From the NCBI GenBank assembly GCA_934635385.1, contig CAKTZI010000057.1, positions 1-19,431 of the forward strand: a stretch of DNA of 19,431 bases, given 5' to 3'. Positions within the stretch are counted from its first letter, which is position 1. Each line of letters opens with the position of its first letter. The stretch comes from an uncultured Kiritimatiellota bacterium. GTDB taxonomy: Bacteria > Verrucomicrobiota > Kiritimatiellia > RFP12 > UBA1067. Shown in pieces: positions 14,126-19,431 of the stretch. Made by a program: the position numbers and the translations under genes. The notes below the pieces were generated by a model. The model saw nothing but the letters and a program-made list of their open reading frames with translations. It did not search any database and was not told the origin of the DNA.

Positions 14126-14689
14126 ATGCAGTTGCTGAAGGGAATTGAGCGTTTCCTCTTCGGCGTGGATTGCCTTTTGTGGGGCGTTTTCGCGCTGGCC
14201 ATCCTCGATTCGGGAGCGGGGGATTGCCATTGCTTTGACTTCTCGAAAGATGAGTGCGTTTGGGAGATGTCCGTCTATGGTCTTACGGCGGCTTGGCTGG
14301 TCGCAGACGGGATCATCGGGCGCGGCATTCTGGGGCGTTGGGGAAAGTGGACGTGCGCTGTCTTTTGGGGGATCGCCGCGCTTGCGCAATGGATATGTTC
14401 ACGCCAGATAGGCTGGCCCGAACATTATCAGACGAGTACTCTTCTGGTAACGTATACCTTGGCGTTGGCATTCTTTGCTTCGTTGTCCTATTGTCTTGTC
14501 TGCATGGTGCATGGTGGTCTTGAAAGACATGCGAGGGTGGCTTTGGCGCATCCTGACGGTTGGATGGCTATGGCTTGGCGTGATGGTGGTCTATGCGAAC
14601 GGGAAATACATATTTGCCTTGGAAAATCTTGGGGACAGGCCCTAGAATCTTGGGGACAGAATCTTGGGGACAGACCCCGAAAACCGTGA
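14126..14689 (+). CDS. Four-helix membrane protein with a repeat-encoded C-terminal tail
   Basis: The start ATG 14126 has a perfect SD, AAAGGAGG at 14112-14119. The 187-residue frame has four hydrophobic segments (residues about 10-28, 50-70, 76-92 and 103-129) with a Cys-rich loop between the first two (DCHCFDFSKDEC). After residue ~135 the frame turns charged and His/Pro-rich, and residues 168-187 (KSWGQALESWGQ, NLGDRPRKP) are the translation of three REP-like repeats, so the original C-terminus has been replaced or extended. A different frame over 14511-14645 encodes a hydrophobic segment (listed separately). Last gene of the operon; function unknown. Confidence 0.65.
   Translation: MQLLKGIERFLFGVDCLLWGVFALAILDSGAGDCHCFDFSKDECVWEMSVYGLTAAWLVADGIIGRGILGRWGKWTCAVFWGIAALAQWICSRQIGWPEHYQTSTLLVTYTLALAFFASLSYCLVCMVHGGLERHARVALAHPDGWMAMAWRDGGLCEREIHICLGKSWGQALESWGQNLGDRPRKP
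14511..14645 (+). CDS. Possible small single-helix membrane protein overlapping the end of the 14126 gene
   Basis: In the frame shifted from the 14126 gene, ATG 14511 begins MVVLKDMRGWLWRILTVG, followed by WLWLGVMVVYANGKYIFA and a stop supplied by a REP-like unit (ENLGDRP then TAG). The 44 residues look like a positive N-terminus plus one transmembrane helix, more protein-like than the overlapping frame. No Shine-Dalgarno is evident; ATG 14529 is another start. It may instead be the original C-terminus of the membrane gene, displaced by a frameshift near 14500-14530. Confidence 0.35.
   Translation: MVVLKDMRGWLWRILTVGWLWLGVMVVYANGKYIFALENLGDRP
14625..14679. repeat. Cluster of three REP-like GGGGACAG units
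   Basis: AATCTTGGGGACAGGCCC (14625-14642), AATCTTGGGGACAG (14646-14659) and AATCTTGGGGACAGACCCCG (14660-14679). Units with both arms form GGGG/CCCC mini-hairpins with an ACAG-type loop. The same unit recurs at 19205-19368. Such elements resemble those mobilised by REP-associated tyrosine transposases; none is in this window. Confidence 0.8.
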
Positions 14690-14742
14690 AAAGCAAAATG
14701 AAAAAAGTTGATATGTCATTTGCTCCACGGCGGGGGATTTTA

Positions 14743-14751
14743 TGTTATACT
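14743..14751 (+). promoter_or_regulatory. Extended -10 promoter upstream of the poly-G surface protein gene
   Basis: TATACT at 14746-14751 is preceded by TGT (14743-14745). The -35 is weak (TTGCTC at 14720-14725, 20-bp spacer). The resulting leader to ATG 14963 would be about 205 bases, much of it rich in A and C (about 14818-14945) and so probably weakly structured. Confidence 0.5.
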
Positions 14752-14962
14752 ACGGACATGCGGTGCTGAGGTGGTGAATTGGGCAGGAGAGAAAGGCTTA
14801 TGCCGGGTTTGCGATCTCGCACTCATAAAACAACAAACACGCATAAAGCAACGAAAAACGCAACAACGTCAGACGTGCAAAACGAATAGGCCAACAAAAC
14901 CAAAACAACAAGGCATACTGGTAAAACGAGTCAAACAAAAACAAGAAATGAGGAATGGGCAA

Positions 14963-16772
14963 ATGAACATGAAAAGAAAGACAGAAGTCTGCGTGAAGGC
15001 CGTCGCCTTCCTGCAAGTTGCCGCCGCCACGTGCGTCGGCTTGGCGGAAACCACCTCCTGGACAGGGGGGGGGGGGGGGGGTAAACGCCTGGGAAACAAG
15101 GGAAAACTGGAGCGCGGACGCGATCCCTGACGCCGATTCGGATGTCGTGATTGATTCGGATGCCGGAAACGTGACGATTTCCGCCTCGACAGAGCTGCCA
15201 ACGTTCCATTCTCTGCTTCTCAGCGGAACGGGTGAAGTTGCGTTCGGGCTTGAAACGGCGGCGAAGATGACGACAAGCGGCGGCGTGACGAACTTCTGCT
15301 CGGCGACTTATGAGGGAGGCAGTTACGAATTTGGCGACGCGATGGTCGTCGGCTATGCGAAGGGCTGGCTGGGGGATGCGCAGAGCTCTTCGATCCGTGC
15401 CCGATTCACGAACTGCTGGGCGACGGTCAGTGGCCTTGTCCGCGTGGCGGGCTTCAGCGGCAACGGGCTCGACGTGGGCGCGGGCGCGTTCGTGACAAGC
15501 GCCGGCTACCTCGACGCCGCTGGCACACGGAACGTGACGAAGATCCACGACGGCGGCGTCTACCATTCGACGGGCGACATTGTCGTGCGCGACTTCTGGG
15601 CGAACGACGACGTTCCCGAGGCGTTCATCGTCGATGGCGGCACGGTCACGAACAGCGGTGCGCTCAAGATCGCCTACGGCAACGCGGGGCGGGCGCCGGT
15701 TTGTCTGCGCAACGGTTCGCGCTGGGTTCAGAAGGGCAGCGTCCTGGTCGGGTGCGCCAACAACGACAGTTCGGTCTCCAATTCGCTGCAGATCCTGTCG
15801 GGCTCGACGTTCGTTTCAGAAGAGCAGATCCTCATGCCCGCGACGGAGAAGACGTCGCAGAACTTCATTTCCGTGGACGGGAAGAGCGTCCTTGACGCCA
15901 AGGAAATCTGGATCGGCGGCTTTGCCCGAAGCACGAACAGCTGGCTTGCCGTCAGTGGCGAATCCGTGGCGGAGATCGAGAGCCTGTACATCGGCGCCAA
16001 AGGACAGAACTGCGGCATGTCGCTCCTCGCCACAGACGGCGCAACCGTGTCGGTTACGAACCTGCAGGTTGGCGGGGCGTCTTCTGACCAGCTCGGACTG
16101 GCGGTTTCCAATTCGCAGTTCTCGGTGCAGAACGCCGTCGCACTGCCGGTGGACACGTCGGTCGGCGCCGTCTCGTTTGTCCTGTCGGGCGACGATTCGG
16201 GCCGCCCTGCAAAGGCCGATTTCCGAAGCGGTCTCACCATCGGCGCCGGCAAACAGGCCGGAAGTGCGATGCGCACGGCATCGACCGTCTTCAAGGTGGA
16301 CGGCGGCGTGGTGACCGTCGGTACCGTTGCCGAAGGCGGGACGACGAGCGGAGACGCGCGCATCGGCGCGCTGAACGTGGCCGGAGTCTCTGACACAGGC
16401 GTTAACAGGCTTGAGATCGCGGGACGGGAAGGCTGCTTTACGGCCCTGCACCGCATGATGGCGGCGGGCTCGGCAGAGATTGTTTTCCGTGTCCCGGACG
16501 GCGGCTATCAGGGCACATCCGGCTGTGGCCTCTCCGGCAAGAGCCTTTATCTTGAGAACGCCAAGATCACCGTGGACGTCTCGCACGTCACGACGGACGG
16601 CACCCATGACCTGGTTTGTGCGACCGGCGAGCTGAAGCTGAAAGAGGAAAACATTTCGCTGGTGACGACAGAGAAGCAGAAAGCCAAGTTCGCCCAGAAG
16701 GACGTGGACGGCAAGCATGTCCTCCGCGTGACAGTGAAGCGCCGCAGGGGACTGGCGATCATCATCAAGTGA
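14963..16772 (+). CDS. Secreted beta-rich surface protein, out of frame at a poly-G tract (candidate phase-variable)
   Basis: ATG 14963 (AGGA at 14951-14954) starts a signal peptide, MNMKRKTEVCVKAVAFLQ followed by VAAATCVGLA, cut before ETTSWTG. A run of 17 G (15065-15081) follows. As written, the frame then reads KRLGNKG and stops at 15128-15130 after 55 codons. Removing one G (16, or 13, or 19) restores GGGGGVNAWETRENWS and a 602-residue protein up to 16772; WTGGGG...W....NW is a typical opening of secreted beta-solenoid proteins in this kind of genome. The body has repeated short beta strands (GGTVTNSGALKIAYG, SVTNLQVGGAS) and ends HVLRVTVKRRRGLAIIIK, with no autotransporter barrel. Likely exported and surface-associated. 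Consensus error at the homopolymer is the main alternative. Confidence 0.8.
15065..15081 (+). repeat. Poly-G tract of 17 bases inside a coding start
   Basis: Seventeen consecutive G at codon 35 of the 14963 gene. Its length decides whether the downstream 560 codons are in frame (16 G on, 17 G off). It encodes a poly-glycine stretch that fits the natural WTGGGG motif. Confidence 0.9.
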
Positions 16773-16780
16773 GGTTGAAG

Positions 16781-19021
16781 ATGCTGTCCAAGACTGCTTT
16801 TCTAGTTTGTGCAGCGGTCGCGGTTGGCGGGCTGCGGGGCGATCCCTCGTCCCGCCCTGCCGCCTCCGATGCGTTCGAGACGAGGATCGATGGGGCTCTT
16901 CGGAGCTGCATGACGCGCTGCTGGAGTCCGAGAACGTCGCTCCTGTACGGCTGCGAGGTGACAAAAGTCGAGAAGGCCGCGTCGTTCAGGAACGGGCTTC
17001 TCGATTGGCGCGAAGGCGTCCGCGACTGCTACGGCGCGGGCATGGGCGACTGTGCGATCTCCTGCGCGGTCGCCCTGTCGGGGTGCGTCGACCGCTGGAC
17101 GGCGCTTCGCAAGGAAGGCGTTGCCGCGAGCGATCCCCGACTGGTCGAGACCGAGGACTGGGCGGCGAAGCTCGCCCAGGGGCTGCTGAATCTCTCTTCG
17201 CGTCACGGCTACACGGGCTTTGTCGCGCGCGGCCTTTGCGAAGAGGACGGGAAGTCGATCTGCTCGCTCTCGTCCATCGACCAGCACACGCACTGGGTGC
17301 ATGGGCTGTACCGCTATTCGCATTCCCCGATGGCGCGGCCGGAAATCCTGAAGGAATGGCGGACGCGCATCGCCGAAGTGGCGACGCGCATGGAACGGAC
17401 GGTGCGTCCCGAAACGGGCTACAACTTCGGGCTGTGCGACGGACGGAAAGACCCGCGCGGCATCTGTCGGATGTGGTGGCCCGACGCCACGAACGCGACG
17501 GGATCGTGCCGCTTGCCGTCCATCTACGCGGTGGCCTATGACGCCACGGGCGACCGGCGCTGGAAAAGGCTTTACGAGCGGCTGGCGGACAAGGCGTGCC
17601 GGGACGCGACGTTTCTGCGGCAGAACAAGAGGGACGTTCCGAACTGGCTTTCGATCACGCCCACGTATACGCTGCTGCAGATGAACGCATCGCTGGAGGT
17701 TCTGCTTGGATGCGAAAGCGACCCGGCCCGCCGCCGAAACCTTCTTGAGGGATTGCGGCAGTCGGGCCTTGAGGCGGACCGCCGAGCACGGGAGAAATGG
17801 CTGAACCCGAAGAAGAAGTGGTACGGCATGGCGCCGGACGCGGAACTCGCCTTGGCGCAGCTGATGGCCGGCAACGTGCCCTATGACGAGACGAATCTCA
17901 AGATTTTCGCGGAGGCGATGGGGACGGGCGATGCGCGCGCGTGGTGGTCCCTCAAGACGACGCACCTGTTTGCGGCCTACTGGCGCGCGCGGCTGCGGGG
18001 GCTCTTCCCGGCGGATTTCAAGGTGACGTATCCGGACGTCGTGGCGAGACGCCCCGTGCTGCGCGGCGCCATGCTGCCGGGGCGGCCCTGCCAGGAGAAG
18101 GATCTCGCCGACCTCGCCGCATGGGGCGCGACGCTCGCGCGCTACCAGATGAACGTGTACGAGGGGGCCTATGACCAAGACCTGGACGTCTGGCTGACGC
18201 GGCTGGAGTGGGACATCCTCGGCTGGGCGCGGAAATACGGCATCCTGCTCGTCGTCGATCTGCACACGCCGCCGGGCGGCCGCTACCGGGGGAAGGACGT
18301 CGATCCGAACGGCGTCGGCAAGAACAACGACCTGAAGATGCTTTACGAGGAGCGGTACGCCCGCAAGTTCGTCGAGGTCTGGCAGATGATCGCGCGGCGG
18401 CTCAAGGGCAACGAGGACGTCATCTACGGCTACGACCTCTGCAACGAGCCCGTCCAGCGCGGGCAGCCCGTCAAGGTCGACAGCCTTGAGATCCAGCGTC
18501 TCGCCGCCGAGGCGGTGCGCGCCATCGACCCGGTGACGCCGATTGTCGTCGAGGCGGACGACTGGGCCAATCCGGACGCTTTCGCGCGACTGTCGCCGCT
18601 GCGCATGGATAACGTCATCTACCAGTTCCACATGTACCGTCCGCACGAGCTGACGCACCAGCGCGTCGGCAACGACAAGGACTCGACGAATCCGCTTCTG
18701 CCGTATCCGTGTCCCGAAAAGGGGTGGGACAAGGCGTTCCTGCGCCAGTGCCTGCAGGATGTCGTCGCGTTCCAGCGCAAGCATTCGGCGCGGATTCTCG
18801 TGGGCGAGTTCTCCTGCGTCTCGTGGACGCCGGGGGCCGGCCGCTACCTTTCCGACGTCATCGACCTCTTCGAGGAATACGGCTGGGACTGGGCGTACCA
18901 CGCCTTTCGCGAATGCGCGGTCTGGTCGGTCGAGCACGAGTGGACTGACCCGAAGGGGAAGCCCGTGCCGTCCGCCGACAACCCGCGGATGCGGGCGCTC
19001 AAGGCCGGCCTTCGCCGCTGA
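16781..19021 (+). CDS. Exported two-domain protein: helical N-terminal domain fused to a GH5 glycosidase
   Basis: ATG 16781 follows GAGG at 16771-16774 and starts 8 bases after the surface-protein stop; the upstream open frame lies inside that gene. The product is 746 residues with signal peptide MLSKTAFLVCAAVAVGGLRG. Residues about 40-410 are helical with HTHWVHGLYRYSHS and GYNFGLCDGRKDPRG, and look like an alpha/alpha-toroid of unknown specificity. Residues about 420-746 form a GH5-type TIM barrel: ILLVVDLHTPPGG, YGYDLCNEPVQ with acid/base Glu556, IYQFHMYRPHELTH, and ILVGEFSCVSW with nucleophile Glu676, then WDWAYHAFRECAVWS. GH5 enzymes cleave beta-glucans, mannans and related polymers; the substrate here cannot be named. 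Linkage to the poly-G gene suggests joint expression. Confidence 0.88.
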   Translation: MLSKTAFLVCAAVAVGGLRGDPSSRPAASDAFETRIDGALRSCMTRCWSPRTSLLYGCEVTKVEKAASFRNGLLDWREGVRDCYGAGMGDCAISCAVALSGCVDRWTALRKEGVAASDPRLVETEDWAAKLAQGLLNLSSRHGYTGFVARGLCEEDGKSICSLSSIDQHTHWVHGLYRYSHSPMARPEILKEWRTRIAEVATRMERTVRPETGYNFGLCDGRKDPRGICRMWWPDATNATGSCRLPSIYAVAYDATGDRRWKRLYERLADKACRDATFLRQNKRDVPNWLSITPTYTLLQMNASLEVLLGCESDPARRRNLLEGLRQSGLEADRRAREKWLNPKKKWYGMAPDAELALAQLMAGNVPYDETNLKIFAEAMGTGDARAWWSLKTTHLFAAYWRARLRGLFPADFKVTYPDVVARRPVLRGAMLPGRPCQEKDLADLAAWGATLARYQMNVYEGAYDQDLDVWLTRLEWDILGWARKYGILLVVDLHTPPGGRYRGKDVDPNGVGKNNDLKMLYEERYARKFVEVWQMIARRLKGNEDVIYGYDLCNEPVQRGQPVKVDSLEIQRLAAEAVRAIDPVTPIVVEADDWANPDAFARLSPLRMDNVIYQFHMYRPHELTHQRVGNDKDSTNPLLPYPCPEKGWDKAFLRQCLQDVVAFQRKHSARILVGEFSCVSWTPGAGRYLSDVIDLFEEYGWDWAYHAFRECAVWSVEHEWTDPKGKPVPSADNPRMRALKAGLRR

Positions 19022-19078
19022 TGGCCTGACGGTGGAATGGGCGGAAGCGCGCAGCCGTCTCTCGGCGGGTGGTTTTTG

Positions 19079-19084
19079 TATAAT
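19079..19084 (+). promoter_or_regulatory. -10 element upstream of a truncated gene start
   Basis: TATAAT at 19079-19084 in the context GTTTTTGTATAATACGC, 58 bases after the GH5 stop. CTCGGCGGGTGG upstream (19061-19072) vaguely recalls the repeated promoter but with different spacing, so I do not count it as a copy. Confidence 0.55.
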
Positions 19085-19139
19085 ACGCAGCCAAACGAAA
19101 GCGGGACGGAAGCCCCAAGGCCTGAAAGTGGGATGTCCG

Positions 19140-19283
19140 ATGCGTGACTTGAACGAGATTCTGACGGAGGTGCGCGGCAAAATCGCCGCCGCCTGTTCGC
19201 GGGGAATTTTGGGGACAGCCCCCGAAAACCGTTTTCGGAATTTTGGGGACAGGCCCCTAAAACCATTTCCAAAAAATCATTGA
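19140..19283 (+). pseudogene. 5' fragment of a gene interrupted by REP-like repeats
   Basis: ATG 19140, about 50 bases after a TATAAT, starts MRDLNEILTEVRGKIAAA, a protein-like helical beginning. From about codon 22 the frame runs into REP-like units and encodes repeat-derived tails (GILGTAPENRF, NFGDRPLKP) before stopping at 19281-19283. The total is 47 residues. The original gene appears to have been cut off here; its identity cannot be told from this much sequence. Confidence 0.45.
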
Positions 19284-19368
19284 ACTCGAATGTTTTGTTC
19301 GGTTAACGGCCATTTTTTGTGGGGACAGGCCCCGCTAGACGTGTAGCCAGTCGCGGGGACAGGCCCCG
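19205..19368. repeat. Cluster of four REP-like GGGGACAG units
   Basis: Units at 19205-19224 (AATTTTGGGGACAGCCCCCG), 19239-19257, 19321-19334 (GGGGACAGGCCCCG) and 19355-19368 (identical). The first two are joined by a perfect 8-bp inverted repeat CCGAAAAC/GTTTTCGG (19222-19238, 1-base centre). A second small palindrome, GCTAGACGTGTAGC, lies at 19334-19347. All keep GGGG/CCCC arms around an ACAG loop. Confidence 0.82.
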
Positions 19369-19383
19369 TCGGCGGGCTCTGAA

Positions 19384-19424
19384 CCTTAAGAAATCTTAAG
19401 GCAAATCTTAAGGTAGTCTTAAGG
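19384..19424. repeat. Four CTTAAG units spaced about one helical turn
   Basis: CTTAAG occurs at 19385, 19395, 19407 and 19418 (spacings 10, 12, 11), three of them as TCTTAAGG. Each unit is a palindrome, so all lie on the same DNA face. The array touches the window edge and may continue. Confidence 0.75.
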
Positions 19425-19431
19425 TTTCTTT

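Noticed and set aside
19050..19090. A sixth full copy of the promoter module near 19064
   Set aside because: CGGCGGGTGG and TATAAT are present but the spacing and the -35 half do not match the module.
16802..19180. 792-codon minus-strand open frame opposite the GH5 gene (and a similar one opposite der)
   Set aside because: Same shadow effect of third-position GC; composition is Arg/His/Val-rich and the plus-strand products have recognisable active sites.

Overview
The window is a high-GC bacterial chromosome segment. It looks like a gut-type Kiritimatiellota, Lentisphaerota or Verrucomicrobiota genome. This taxonomic guess is inference: it rests on the many exported glycoside hydrolases, the secreted beta-rich proteins, the short CxxC...CxxHP exported protein and the strong TGGTATAAT-type promoters. 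No rRNA or taxonomic marker other than der is present.

Layout. Positions 1-4511 are ordinary high-GC core: the 3' end of a GH92 alpha-mannosidase, an exported clan GH-A glycosidase, a small lipoprotein and the GTPase gene der. The lipoprotein gene and der have promoters so close to their ATG that their mRNAs should be almost leaderless. Positions 4526-8280 are an accessory zone made of short cassettes: a PIN toxin with a small partner, a decayed AAA ATPase on the minus strand, a DUF1016/YhcG PDDEXK nuclease, and a PIN toxin broken by one stop codon followed by an intact small antitoxin. A near-identical ~40-bp promoter repeat (TTGACG, 18-bp spacer, extended -10) lies at the start or boundary of each cassette. 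Five clear copies occur, all on the plus strand, and a weaker relative precedes the GH-A gene. Two copies carry a shared leader hairpin. The last copy reads into about 600 bases without a convincing gene, which may be a structured RNA or a decayed cassette.

Positions 8866-14689 hold seven tightly spaced plus-strand genes that look like one operon: an exported YbjN-like protein, a lipoprotein, an exported double zinc-finger-like protein, a 780-residue exported protein of unknown function, an FRG-domain protein, a 100-residue unknown protein and a four-helix membrane protein. The 10.5-14.1 kb part is visibly more AT-rich than its flanks. I know of no described system with this composition.

Positions 14741-19021 are a two-gene unit: a secreted beta-rich surface protein whose reading frame is interrupted by a run of 17 G just after the signal peptide (a candidate phase-variation switch, out of frame in this copy), and, 8 bases later, a 746-residue helical-domain/GH5 glycosidase fusion. 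REP-like GGGGACAG-CCCC mini-hairpins lie on both sides of this unit. They form the tail of the upstream membrane gene and interrupt a small gene fragment downstream. The window ends in four CTTAAG units spaced about one helical turn apart.
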